Shown here piece by piece: positions 44,995-53,380 of a stretch of DNA of 64,000 bases (position 1 is its first letter; each line of letters begins with the position of its first letter). The notes beneath the pieces were generated by a model. It was given only the letters and a program-made list of their open reading frames with translations. It was not told where the DNA came from and searched no databases. The translations under genes were made by a program, and so were the position numbers. This stretch comes from CBDHCC01 sp965261015 (GTDB taxonomy: Bacteria > Pseudomonadota > Alphaproteobacteria > Sphingomonadales > Sphingomonadaceae): the NCBI GenBank assembly GCA_965261015.1, contig CBDHCC010000002.1, positions 558,001-622,000 of the forward strand, given 5' to 3'.

Positions 44995-46526
44995 GGGGTG
45001 GTCCTCTCTCTCGTTGGGGGAACGCCCTCGCGCCGGTATCGGTCCCGGATCAGGCGCTTGTAGAGCTTGCCCGTCTCGGCGCGGGGCAGTTCGTCCACGA
45101 ACTCGACGCGGCGCGGCGTCTTCACGCCCGACAGGCGCTGCCGGACCCAGGCGATCAGCTCCGCCTCCAGCGCGGGCGAGCCGAGCGCCGGGTCGGACAA
45201 GCGGACGGCGGCGACCACCTGTTCGCCCAGGTCGGGGTGCGGCGCGCCGACCACGGCCACGTCGGCGACCAGCGGATGGGTGACCAGCAGGTCCTCCACC
45301 TCTTGCGGATAGACGTTCACCCCGCCCGAAATGATCATGAAGTCCGCGCGATCGGTGAGGGTGAGATAGCCGTCCGAGTCCACCCGGCCGACATCGCCCA
45401 ACGTGGTCCAGCCGTTCGGATGAGTGACGGCCGCGGTCTTGCCCGGGTCGTTGTGGTACTCGAAGGTGCCCGCGCCGCCGAAATAGACGAGGCCCTCCTC
45501 GCCGGCCGCCAGTTCGCGTCCCGCCTCGTCGCAGACGTGCAGTTGGCCGATCAGCGCCTTGCCCACGCTGCCCTCGTGCGCCAGCCAGTCGGCCGACCCG
45601 ATCATCGTCAGGCCGTTGCCCTCCGTCCCCGCATAATATTCCACCAGCACGGGTCCCCACCAGTCGATCATCGCGCGCTTCACCGGCACCGGGCACGGGG
45701 CGGCGGCGTGGATCGCGACCCGAAGCGAAGACACGTCGTGGACCGCGCGCTCCGCCTCGGGCAGCTTGAGCAGGCGCACGAAGTGGGTGGGCACGAACTG
45801 GCCATGGGTGACCTGGTGGCGCTCGATCGCGGTCAGCGCGGCGACGGGGTCGAACTTTTCCATCAGCACCACCGTCCCGCCCAGCCGGTGGGTCGTCATG
45901 CACCAGCGCAGCGGTGCCGCGTGATAGAGCGGCGCGGGCGACAGGTAGATCGTGTCCTCGCCCATCCCGAACGCCATCTGCGCCAGCCCCGCCAGGCTGT
46001 TCGCCCCGTCGATCGCCGGGTCGTCGGGCAGCGGCAGCCGAATGCCCTTTGGCCGGCCGGTGGTCCCGGACGAGTAGAGCATGTCGGTGCCCGCCCGCTG
46101 ATCGGGGATCGGCGTGTCCGGCTGGACCTTCAGGGCCGCGTCCCACTCGCCGCCGACCGCCAGGACCGGGACGTCCAATGCGTCGGGCAGGGCGGCGAAC
46201 ACAGGCCCGATGCCGGGTCCCGCGATCATCAGCGTGGCCCCGGAGTCCCGCACGATATAGGCGATCTCGGCCGCGGTCAGCCGGGTGCTGATCGCCACCA
46301 GCGCCAGCCCCGCCCGCTGCGCGCCCCAGGCGATCGCCAGATAGTCGGGTCGGTTGTCGAGGCACAGCGCCACGGTCGCCCCGATCGGCAGGCCGCGGGC
46401 CCGGAACATATGCGCCACGCGGTTGGACGCGCGGTCCAGGTCGCCATAGGTCCAGACCTCTCCCGTCCCTGCCACCCGGATGGCAGGATGGTCGGGCCGT
46501 GCCCGCGCGTGAGTGGCTGGATGCAT
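44991..46526 (-). CDS. Acyl-CoA synthetase (AMP-binding, FadD-like)
   Basis: 511-residue adenylate-forming ligase: P-loop YSSGTTGRPKGI, then VEYYAGTEGNG, GWTTLGDVGRVDSDGYLTLTDRADF (hinge Asp) and catalytic Lys in ETGKLYKRLI. It activates a carboxylic acid for the downstream thiolase and SDR. ATG at 46526 with Shine-Dalgarno GGGGAG is preferred over a GTG 18 bases upstream. First gene of the ligase-ALDH-thiolase-SDR operon. Confidence 0.92.
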   Translation of the reverse strand: MHPATHARARPDHPAIRVAGTGEVWTYGDLDRASNRVAHMFRARGLPIGATVALCLDNRPDYLAIAWGAQRAGLALVAISTRLTAAEIAYIVRDSGATLMIAGPGIGPVFAALPDALDVPVLAVGGEWDAALKVQPDTPIPDQRAGTDMLYSSGTTGRPKGIRLPLPDDPAIDGANSLAGLAQMAFGMGEDTIYLSPAPLYHAAPLRWCMTTHRLGGTVVLMEKFDPVAALTAIERHQVTHGQFVPTHFVRLLKLPEAERAVHDVSSLRVAIHAAAPCPVPVKRAMIDWWGPVLVEYYAGTEGNGLTMIGSADWLAHEGSVGKALIGQLHVCDEAGRELAAGEEGLVYFGGAGTFEYHNDPGKTAAVTHPNGWTTLGDVGRVDSDGYLTLTDRADFMIISGGVNVYPQEVEDLLVTHPLVADVAVVGAPHPDLGEQVVAAVRLSDPALGSPALEAELIAWVRQRLSGVKTPRRVEFVDELPRAETGKLYKRLIRDRYRREGVPPTRERTTP

Positions 46527-46600
46527 CCCGTCTCCCCGGCTCACCTCCGGGCAAGTCCGGTGGAAAGGCTAACCCAGCGGGTGGCGGGTGGGAAGAGGGC

Positions 46601-47149
46601 TCACATCCGTGCCATGATCGTCCGCAGCGTGGTCAGGTGGCCGCTGACGATCGGCACGGTCCGGGTCGCGGCCTGTCGCAGGGCCGGCACGTCGCCGCGT
46701 TCGGCATATCCGCTCACCACCTGCAACGCCGCCTGGTGACTGGCATCCTGCTGCGTCAGGAACTCCCGATCGAACCCCGTCGCCGGTGCGCTCAACAGGG
46801 CGGTGATCTTCTGGCGGCCGGACTCGTCCAGGACCGGCGGGGGTGCCACCACGCCGGCCTGCTTGGCCGCCATCAGCGCCGCGTTCGTCGTCTCGGTATG
46901 GTGCTCGATCATCCGCTGGGCGAATTGCCTCACCGCCGGGTTCTGGGACCGCTGCAGCGCCACCAGGCTGCTGGAAATCTCGTACAGGTCACTCTGACCG
47001 GCCGCGTAGAGATAGGGCTGGGCCTGAGTGGTCGCGAGCGCCGGGGGCGGTGTGGCCTCGTTGGCGGGGGTCGTCATCATGGGCGCGGCCATCTGGGCCG
47101 TGGCCGGAGCGGCGATGGCGAAGAGCAGGGCGGCGGCGGTGCGGTACAT
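46601..47149 (-). CDS. DUF4142 periplasmic protein
   Basis: 182 residues with signal peptide (1-18, APATAQ) and a four-helix DUF4142 bundle: YLYAAGQSDLYEISSSLVALQRSQNPAVRQFAQRMIEHHTETT-type region and a second half with DREFLTQQDASHQAAL. This ferritin-like-fold family has no fixed biochemical role but is often stress induced, which fits the EcfG-like promoter upstream. Confidence 0.9.
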   Translation of the reverse strand: MYRTAAALLFAIAAPATAQMAAPMMTTPANEATPPPALATTQAQPYLYAAGQSDLYEISSSLVALQRSQNPAVRQFAQRMIEHHTETTNAALMAAKQAGVVAPPPVLDESGRQKITALLSAPATGFDREFLTQQDASHQAALQVVSGYAERGDVPALRQAATRTVPIVSGHLTTLRTIMARM

Positions 47150-47193
47150 GGGCGGAAACTCCTTTGCGGCGAACGACTGCGGATCAGCCGTTC

Positions 47194-47219
47194 AACCCGA
47201 GCCCGGCCGCGTCGGTTCC
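47194..47219 (-). promoter_or_regulatory. EcfG-like stress promoter before the DUF4142 gene
   Basis: Minus strand GGAAC (47219-47215), 17-base spacer, GGTT (47197-47194), 45 bases before the ATG at 47149. It lies back to back with a second such promoter at 47234. Confidence 0.6.
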
Positions 47220-47233
47220 GTCCGCCGCCGAAC

Positions 47234-47258
47234 GGAACCCCGTATCTGAACAAGGGTT
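47234..47258 (+). promoter_or_regulatory. EcfG-like stress promoter before the esterase gene
   Basis: GGAAC (47234-47238), 16-base spacer, GGTT (47255-47258), 54 bases before the ATG at 47313. Confidence 0.6.
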
Positions 47259-47312
47259 TAGCGGATCGAAGACTCCGGCCCATTCCCCTCGGCCGAACAG
47301 CGGGAGAGACAC

Positions 47313-48419
47313 ATGACCCTTCGACCTTTCGGCGGCACCGCCCTCTTGGCGTCCGGTGCCGCCTTGGCCCTGGCGGGTTGCCAGACCATTCCGGCCGACA
47401 AGACCGGGGGCGCGTCGGTGGCCGACGGTCGCCCGATGGGCCGCGCCGACATTCCGTATAGCGGGCCAAAGGTCGCCGCCGCCAACCAGGCGGTGATCGA
47501 CGCCTTGAAGGGCCTGAACCTCCGACCGTACCACACGCTGACGCCGGCCGAGGCGCGCCAGCAGCCGCTGTTCGGGGACGGCGTCAAGGCCGTGATGCAG
47601 CAGCGCGGCCTCACCCCGCCGATGACGGTGACCGAACGTTCGATCACGATCCCCGGACCCGGCGGTCCGTTGACGGCCAAGGTCTACACTCCCGCCGGAC
47701 TGACCGGCGCGCAGCCCGGCATCTTGTATTTCCACGGTGGCGGGTGGGTGCTTGCGAGCGCGGACGCCTATGGCGCGTCGGCCCGCGCGCTGGCGCAGAA
47801 GGTCGGCGCGGTGGTCGTGTCCGTGAACTACCGACTGGCGCCGGAAGCCAAGTTCCCGGCGCAGCACGACGACGCGCTGGCCGCCTATCGCTGGATGCTG
47901 CGCAACGCCGCCACGGTCGGCGTCGATCCGGAACGACTGGCGATCGCAGGCGAGAGCGCGGGGGGCAATCTGGCGGTCGCCACGTCCGTCGCGGCACGCG
48001 ATGCCGGCCTGGCGCTGCCAAAGGCGATCCTGTCGGTCTATCCCGTGGCGGGCACGGATCTGAACACCCCCAGCTATCAGGCCAACGCGCAGGCGTTCGT
48101 GCTGAACCGGGCGGCCATGGCCTGGTTCCTGTACCATACCATGCGCTCCACCGCCGATGCCGCCGATCCCCGCTTGAACCTGGTGGCCGCGAACCTGACC
48201 GGCCTGCCGTCGGTCACGCTCGTGCAGGCGGAGGTGGACCCTTTGAGGTCGGAGGGCGACATGCTGGCCGACCGTCTCCGCGCGGCGGGGGTGACGGTGA
48301 ACCAGCAGCTCTATCGCGGCGTCACCCACGAATTCTTCGGTGCCGCGGCCGTGATTCCGGAAGCGGGCGAGGCGCAGGACTATGCCGCACGCAATCTGAA
48401 AAGGGCGCTGGAGCGGTGA
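47313..48419 (+). CDS. Lipoprotein esterase/lipase, HSL family alpha/beta hydrolase
   Basis: 368-residue hydrolase. Lipoprotein signal with lipid site Cys23 (LALAGC), oxyanion motif HGGGW (141-145), nucleophile Ser215 in GESAGGN, His in GVTHEFFG near the C-terminus; the acid is likely Asp in EVDPL. Such family IV enzymes cleave short acyl esters. It is followed 10 bases later by the GT2 gene, so both share the stress-type promoter upstream. Confidence 0.92.
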   Translation: MTLRPFGGTALLASGAALALAGCQTIPADKTGGASVADGRPMGRADIPYSGPKVAAANQAVIDALKGLNLRPYHTLTPAEARQQPLFGDGVKAVMQQRGLTPPMTVTERSITIPGPGGPLTAKVYTPAGLTGAQPGILYFHGGGWVLASADAYGASARALAQKVGAVVVSVNYRLAPEAKFPAQHDDALAAYRWMLRNAATVGVDPERLAIAGESAGGNLAVATSVAARDAGLALPKAILSVYPVAGTDLNTPSYQANAQAFVLNRAAMAWFLYHTMRSTADAADPRLNLVAANLTGLPSVTLVQAEVDPLRSEGDMLADRLRAAGVTVNQQLYRGVTHEFFGAAAVIPEAGEAQDYAARNLKRALER

Positions 48420-48429
48420 TCGGACGCGG

Positions 48430-49362
48430 GTGACGACCCGGATGGTCCGCGCCTGGGCGGTCGCCATTCCGATGAAGGACGAGGTCGGGCACGCGCCCGC
48501 CTGCCTCGCCGCCCTCGACAGCGCCGCCGCGCTGGTGGAAGGTCCCGTGACCCTGGTGCCCTTCGCCAACAACTGCGCCGACGACACCGTGGCGGTGGTG
48601 CGCGACTTTCGGCCGCGTCATGCGCGGATCGCCTGGCGCGCGGCGACCCTGGCGCCGCCGCACGCGCACGCCGGCTGGTCGCGCCGGCTGGCGCTCGACG
48701 AGGCGGCGGCGCTGCTGGAACGGCCGGACGACGTGCTGGCCACCACGGACGGCGACACGTTGGTGGCGGCGGACTGGTTCGCGCGGACCGCACTGCACCT
48801 GGACGCCGGGTGGGATGTGGTGGCCGGCCGAGCGCTCACCGGGCGCGCCGAGCGGCGGGGGTTGCCGTCGCCGGCGCGCCGACGATTGAACCTGCTCACC
48901 CGCTACTACGTCGCCCTGGATTGGCTGCGCGCCGCCGGCGGCGGGTCGGACGGCGAGCCCTGGCCGCGCCACTGGTACGAAGGCGGGGCCAGCCTGGCGA
49001 CGACGCTCGGCTGGTATCGTCGCATCGGCGGAGCGCCGACGCCGCCGGTGGCGGAAGACCGCGCCCTGGTGGCCGCCCTGCGCCGGGCCGGCGGCCGGGT
49101 GCGCCACGCGATCGACGTGCGCGTCACCACCTCCGCCCGGCTGGACGGCCGCGCGCCCGGGGGCATGGCCGACACGCTCGCCCGCTGGGTCGAGCAGGCG
49201 GACACCGACCCGATCCACGAGACCTACCGGCTGGAGGTGGCGCTGGATCGGGAACGGGCCGGCCGGGACGCCTGCCTGACATTCGCCACGCTGCCCGCGG
49301 AACTCGCGCGGGCCCAGCGTCGCATCCGGCGTCTGCAGAGCGGGGTTCGACAGGCCGGTTGA
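48430..49362 (+). CDS. GT2-type glycosyltransferase of the PIG-L/NodS/acyl-CoA dehydrogenase cluster
   Basis: 310-residue GT-A fold glycosyltransferase. Start VAIPMKDEVGHAPACLAAL (nucleotide-binding strand), LVPFANNCADDT, and metal-binding DGD at 107-109 (ATTDGDTLVAADW). A WYEGGASLATTLGWYRRIGG block and a long C-terminal helical tail follow. No membrane segment. GTG start at 48430 assumed; ATG at 48442 is possible. It converges on the NodS-like gene with a 12-base gap; these neighbours form a set (see findings). Donor and acceptor unknown. Confidence 0.85.
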   Translation: MTTRMVRAWAVAIPMKDEVGHAPACLAALDSAAALVEGPVTLVPFANNCADDTVAVVRDFRPRHARIAWRAATLAPPHAHAGWSRRLALDEAAALLERPDDVLATTDGDTLVAADWFARTALHLDAGWDVVAGRALTGRAERRGLPSPARRRLNLLTRYYVALDWLRAAGGGSDGEPWPRHWYEGGASLATTLGWYRRIGGAPTPPVAEDRALVAALRRAGGRVRHAIDVRVTTSARLDGRAPGGMADTLARWVEQADTDPIHETYRLEVALDRERAGRDACLTFATLPAELARAQRRIRRLQSGVRQAG

Positions 49363-49374
49363 CCGAACGCGCGC

Positions 49375-49986
49375 TCAGGCCGGTGGGTCGGGCGGCGGAC
49401 CGACCAGACGCCATCGGTCCAGCCGATACCGATCCCGCCGCTCCGCCACCTCGACGGCGACGCGGTCCCCCAGGTCCGACAGCAACTGCTCGATGGCCGC
49501 GTCGCCGGACTGGGGATAGTCCGTGTCGCCGGTCCAGTGGACCAGCAGCAGGTGTCCGCCCTCGCCCACCCCGCCGCGTCGCGCCCAGTCCGCCAGCCGG
49601 GTCACGTCCGCGCGGTCCCAGTAATAGACGACCTCGCTCAGCACGGCCAGGGCGAAGGGGCCGGGTGGCATCCGTCGCGGCGCGCGCTGCTCCACGAAGC
49701 GCACATTGTCGCGTCCCGCGCAGCGTTCGCGGGCGGCGGCGAGCGCGGTGGCGGAGACGTCGGTGGCGACCAGTTCGGTCACGAACGGTGCCAGACGGTC
49801 GGTCAGGACGCCATTGGCGCACCCGACCTCCAGCGTCCTTCCGATCGGTCCGGTGGGCAGGTGCGACAGGGTATCGTCGTACTTCGCCCGCTCATAGTCG
49901 CTCGTGGCGAAGTCCCACGGATCGCCCTCGCGCGCGAACAGGTCCTCGAACCAGTCGGGATCGATCGACCGCTCTCGCCGGGTCAC
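49375..49986 (-). CDS. NodS-like SAM-dependent N-methyltransferase
   Basis: 203-residue class I methyltransferase with strong likeness to NodS, which N-methylates a de-N-acetylated chitooligosaccharide in Nod-factor synthesis: DPDWFEDLFAREGDPWDF, SAM motif LEVGCANG (52-59), LSEVVYYWDRADV and LLLVHWTGDTDYPQSGDAA. GTG start overlaps the PIG-L stop (GTGA). Coupled to a deacetylase, it may methylate the freed amine of a sugar. No nod genes are nearby, so this is not nodulation. Confidence 0.88.
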   Translation of the reverse strand: MTRRERSIDPDWFEDLFAREGDPWDFATSDYERAKYDDTLSHLPTGPIGRTLEVGCANGVLTDRLAPFVTELVATDVSATALAAARERCAGRDNVRFVEQRAPRRMPPGPFALAVLSEVVYYWDRADVTRLADWARRGGVGEGGHLLLVHWTGDTDYPQSGDAAIEQLLSDLGDRVAVEVAERRDRYRLDRWRLVGPPPDPPA

Positions 49987-50726
49987 GCGCCACTCCCTTC
50001 GATCAGGATCAGGCGGGGCCTCTCGACCAGCCGCCACATGGCGCGCGGCAGACGAAAACCGCCCGGGATGCGGGTGCCCAACTGGCTTCGATGCCGTCGG
50101 AGCGCCCGCGCCGCCGCCGGTCGGCCCGCCGCGACCGCGACGGCGGTGAGCGGTCGCCGCCCGACTTGCCGGGCAAGGCTCGGCTCGGTCCAGCCCCACA
50201 CGGCGACGCTGGTCACGCGCACGGGGCGTCGGCTGGCCTTCGCGGCGGCATCGGCCAGACGGGCGGCGGCCGCGTGGTCGCAATGCCCCTCCGCGCCCCA
50301 GCTGGTCACCAGTTGGCGGACCTGGTGGCGGCGCAGGTGCGCGCCCAGCCGCCGGACGGTGCGGCGCCACGCCCGCGATCCGACGGCGGGCGGCCGCGCG
50401 TCCGACCAGTCCAGCCACAGGGGCGCGCGGTCCAGGCCCAGGGCGCGGGCCGCACTGGCACCCTCCCGCCGCCGCGCGCCCGCCAGGCGAGCGGGGGTCC
50501 AGCCGGGAGAGTCGGGGTGGGACGCGGCCCCGTCGGTCACGAAGGCGAGGTGCGGGCGCGCCCCGCCGGCGCAGAGCGTGGCGAGAAGCGCGCCGCCGCC
50601 CAGCGCCTCGTCATCGGGATGGGGAGCGAGCACCATCCAGGGTCCGGCCGCTCGCGCGTCTCGCCCCGTGAGCGAGCGGGCGCGGCGGTCCAGCCGTCGC
50701 CAGTCCCGCCAGCCGGGCGCTACCAC
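49983..50726 (-). CDS. PIG-L family (LmbE-like) N-deacetylase
   Basis: About 247 residues; zinc amidohydrolase of the PIG-L/LmbE/MshB family, which removes N-acetyl from GlcNAc-type sugars. Zinc motif APHPDDEALGGG (His36, Asp39) and the later HCDH in GAEGHCDHAAAA. The GTG at 50726 overlaps the acyl-CoA dehydrogenase stop; GTG 50744 is the alternative. C-terminal residues GTRIPGGFRLPRAMWRLVERPRL are cluster specific. Confidence 0.85.
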   Translation of the reverse strand: MVAPGWRDWRRLDRRARSLTGRDARAAGPWMVLAPHPDDEALGGGALLATLCAGGARPHLAFVTDGAASHPDSPGWTPARLAGARRREGASAARALGLDRAPLWLDWSDARPPAVGSRAWRRTVRRLGAHLRRHQVRQLVTSWGAEGHCDHAAAARLADAAAKASRRPVRVTSVAVWGWTEPSLARQVGRRPLTAVAVAAGRPAAARALRRHRSQLGTRIPGGFRLPRAMWRLVERPRLILIEGSGA

Positions 50727-51817
50727 CAGCGGTCCTCGCCCCACCCGTCGCTCTCCAGCCAGGCGGCCGCCGCCCGGTCGCGCGCCTGGTCGGGCACGGG
50801 CTGGCGCAGATAGAGGCCCAGGTCGCGCACGATGCGGTCGACCCGGTCGCCCGTGACAAAGGACCGCGTTCCGATCGCGCGGGTCGCCGCCTCCATCGCC
50901 CGCATCGCCGCGTCCTCCACCTGGCCGCGCGCCATCAGCACCAGGGGGATCGCGTTGGCCGACTGCGCCTCCGCCGCGCTCGCCGCCTGCGCCACCCACA
51001 GGCCCGCCGACCGGACCGCCGCCACCGCCCCGCCGAAGCGCAGCCGCTGGATCGGGTCGTCGCCCTTGCCGGTGGCCACCAGATGGTCGCGATAGTGACG
51101 CACCAGCGCCTCCGCCCCGCCCTGCTGCACCGCCGCGAAGCGCCACGCCCCGGCCGAAAAGCGCGGTTCGGACAGGTAATCGTCGGGTCGCCCGATCAGC
51201 CAATGGTCGGGCACCGCCAGGCCGGTGAAGTCGTAGCGGCCCGACTGGCTCGCCCCCATGCCGCGCACGGTCCAGCCGGACTGGTCGACTCGGCCCGCCT
51301 GGTCCGGCCCATGATCGACCAGCACGAGCTGGCGACCACCCGCCGGGTGCGCGGCGGTGATCAGCATCCGGTCGACATCGCCGGCCCCGGTCGCGAAGGT
51401 CTTGGCGCCCGTCAGTCGCCACTCGCCCGGACGACCCGTCAGCCGCACGGGATCGCCGCCCTCCGTGTTCCACACGCCGAACAGCCGGCCGGCGGCCACG
51501 TCGCGCGACAGTCGGGCGCGCTGTTCGCCCGTGCCGAGCGCGTGGACCAGCTGGGCGGCGTTGACGTGGCCTTCGAAGATGCGCCCGCACGCCAGGTCGC
51601 CGCCGCCGATCGCGCGCAGCGTGTCGCGCAGCAATTCCACCGCGTCCGGCGAGGACAAGGTGACGAAGGCCTCCCCCGCCCCGGTCGCCAGCAACCGCGC
51701 CACGGCGTCGGCGGGAAAGCGATCCTCCGCCGGCGGCACGCGGTCCAAGGCGGCGGCGACGGCGCGCACGCGGCCCAGAAGCGCCGAGGCCGGGGGGTCC
51801 TGCAATTGAGTCGCCAT
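50720..51817 (-). CDS. Acyl-CoA dehydrogenase family protein of the PIG-L/NodS cluster
   Basis: 365-residue flavoprotein-like member of the acyl-CoA dehydrogenase superfamily: AGRLFGVWNTEGGDPVRLTG (FAD region), GAKTFATGAGDVDRMLI, GWTVRGMGASQSGRYDF and the C-terminal helix bundle. The canonical catalytic Glu is not evident by eye, so it may act as an oxidase or hydroxylase on a carrier-bound or N-acyl substrate. First gene of a three-gene operon with the PIG-L and NodS-like genes (overlaps of 7 and 4 bases). Confidence 0.85.
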   Translation of the reverse strand: MATQLQDPPASALLGRVRAVAAALDRVPPAEDRFPADAVARLLATGAGEAFVTLSSPDAVELLRDTLRAIGGGDLACGRIFEGHVNAAQLVHALGTGEQRARLSRDVAAGRLFGVWNTEGGDPVRLTGRPGEWRLTGAKTFATGAGDVDRMLITAAHPAGGRQLVLVDHGPDQAGRVDQSGWTVRGMGASQSGRYDFTGLAVPDHWLIGRPDDYLSEPRFSAGAWRFAAVQQGGAEALVRHYRDHLVATGKGDDPIQRLRFGGAVAAVRSAGLWVAQAASAAEAQSANAIPLVLMARGQVEDAAMRAMEAATRAIGTRSFVTGDRVDRIVRDLGLYLRQPVPDQARDRAAAAWLESDGWGEDRWW

Positions 51818-51826
51818 GGCGGGTTC

Positions 51827-51852
51827 AACGATGCGCGCGACGCCGGCGTTCC
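51827..51852 (-). promoter_or_regulatory. Perfect EcfG-type promoter before the acyl-CoA dehydrogenase operon
   Basis: Minus strand GGAAC (51852-51848), 17-base spacer, CGTT (51830-51827), 10 bases before the ATG at 51817. It is the best match in the window to the GGAAC-N16/17-CGTT consensus and implies a very short leader. Confidence 0.65.
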
Positions 51853-51869
51853 CGCGCCACCGCAGGGAC

Positions 51870-53279
51870 TTAGCGGCGCCAGCGCGCCAGCCGGCCGGCC
51901 CACCATTTGGGCACGGGCGAGAACACCAGCCCCTCGTGCAACCCGAAGGCCGCGGTCTTCGACAGCTCCGTACGGGTCGGATAGGCCACGACGGACGACG
52001 CCAGCGCGAAGGTGGATGCCTTGCCGGCGATGATCTGGCTCCACGGCGCCAACAGCTCGCCCGCGCCCGCGCCGACGATCGTGACGCCGATCACCGCGCG
52101 ACCCCGCCGCACGACCTTCAGGAAACCCCGATCGTCGCCGTCGGCCACCGCGCGGTCGTTGTGCGCGAAGTCCCGACGCTCGACCGTCACCTCCCAGCCC
52201 CGCTCGCGCGCCCGCTCCTCCGTCAGGCCGACCTGGGCGAGTTCGGGCGTGGTGAAGGTCACCCAGGGCAGCGTGTCGTCGTCGACGGGAGAGGGTACGC
52301 CCAATCCGATCTCCAGCGCCACGGCCGACCCGTCGCGTCCCGCCGCGTGGGTCAGGCGCGGGCCGTCGCGGCAATCGCCCACCGCATAGACGCCGGGCAC
52401 GTTCGTGCGCCGGCGGCGGTCCACGACGATCCCGTTCTCGCCCACCTTCACCCCGGTCCACTCCAGCCCGAAGCCCTCCACGCGCGCCCGTCGCCCGGCG
52501 GCGACCAGCAGGTGCGTGCCGGCGATCGCCTGGCCGTCCTCCAAGGTGACCGTCACCCCCTCGTCGCGCGCGACCCCGGCCGCGCGGCCGGTGACGAAGC
52601 GCACCCCCTCCCCCTCCAGCGCGCCCTGAACGATCGCCGCCGCCTGCGCGTCGTCGCGCGACAGGGGGCGGCCGACGTCGATGACCGTGACGTCCGACCC
52701 GAGCCGGCGGAACGCCTGTCCCAGTTCGCACCCGATATTGCCCGCGCCCAGGATGACGAGGTGGTCGGGCAGCACGTCCAGCCCCCAGACGGTCTCGTTC
52801 GTCAGGAACGGCCCGTCCGCCAGTCCGGGGACCGGCGGCACGGCGGGGTCGGAGCCGGTCGCGAGCACCAGACGGGGTGCGGACAGGGTGCGGCCATCGA
52901 TGGTGAGGCGGCGCGCGTCGAGCAGCGTCGCCTGCCCGCGCAGCACCTCCACTCCCATGCCCTCGAACCGCTCGGCGGAGTCCTCCGGTGCGAGGGCTTC
53001 GATGGCGGAACGGATATGGGCGCGCACCCCGGCGAAGTCGGTGCTGGGCGCGCCGGCCTCGACACCGAAGCGCGCGGCATCGCGGACGGCCTGCGCGTGC
53101 CGGGCGGCGGCCAGCAGCGCCTTGGAGGGCACGCAACCGGTGTTCAGGCACTCGCCGCCCATCTCCGCGCGCTCGATCAGCGCCACGTCGAGGCCGAACA
53201 TGGCAAGGCCACCAGCGGCCGTCAGTCCGGCCGACCCGGCCCCGATGACGAGCGCGTCGTGGGTGTAGCGGGTGGTCAC
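51870..53279 (-). CDS. FAD-dependent pyridine nucleotide-disulfide oxidoreductase
   Basis: 469-residue member of the lipoamide dehydrogenase/mercuric reductase family. FAD motif VIGAGSAGLTAA (start), redox disulfide CLNTGCVPSK, NAD motif ILGAGNIGCELG. The C-terminal HPT catalytic base of lipoamide dehydrogenase is replaced: Tyr433 in AYPTRTEL. So it is probably not a true Lpd; it may reduce a small disulfide, quinone or metal. No MerA N- or C-terminal cysteines. ATG at 53279 (in the reverse complement GTG, given as start) with AGGAGA upstream. Confidence 0.88.
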   Translation of the reverse strand: MTTRYTHDALVIGAGSAGLTAAGGLAMFGLDVALIERAEMGGECLNTGCVPSKALLAAARHAQAVRDAARFGVEAGAPSTDFAGVRAHIRSAIEALAPEDSAERFEGMGVEVLRGQATLLDARRLTIDGRTLSAPRLVLATGSDPAVPPVPGLADGPFLTNETVWGLDVLPDHLVILGAGNIGCELGQAFRRLGSDVTVIDVGRPLSRDDAQAAAIVQGALEGEGVRFVTGRAAGVARDEGVTVTLEDGQAIAGTHLLVAAGRRARVEGFGLEWTGVKVGENGIVVDRRRRTNVPGVYAVGDCRDGPRLTHAAGRDGSAVALEIGLGVPSPVDDDTLPWVTFTTPELAQVGLTEERARERGWEVTVERRDFAHNDRAVADGDDRGFLKVVRRGRAVIGVTIVGAGAGELLAPWSQIIAGKASTFALASSVVAYPTRTELSKTAAFGLHEGLVFSPVPKWWAGRLARWRR

Positions 53280-53380
53280 GATGTCGATCTCCTGCAGACC
53301 GCGCCGGCGCGCGGCGCTGACCGGTGTCGCAGACCGACGCGGGTTCTGCCAGAGCGATCCCCTTCCACGAAGGAGCGATC

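Noticed and set aside
49375..51817. Nod-factor operon
   Set aside because: Only the NodS-like gene fits; NodA, NodB and NodC are absent and PIG-L is unrelated to NodB.
51870..53279. Mercuric reductase or true lipoamide dehydrogenase
   Set aside because: No N-terminal heavy-metal domain or C-terminal Cys pair for MerA, and no HPT base for Lpd.
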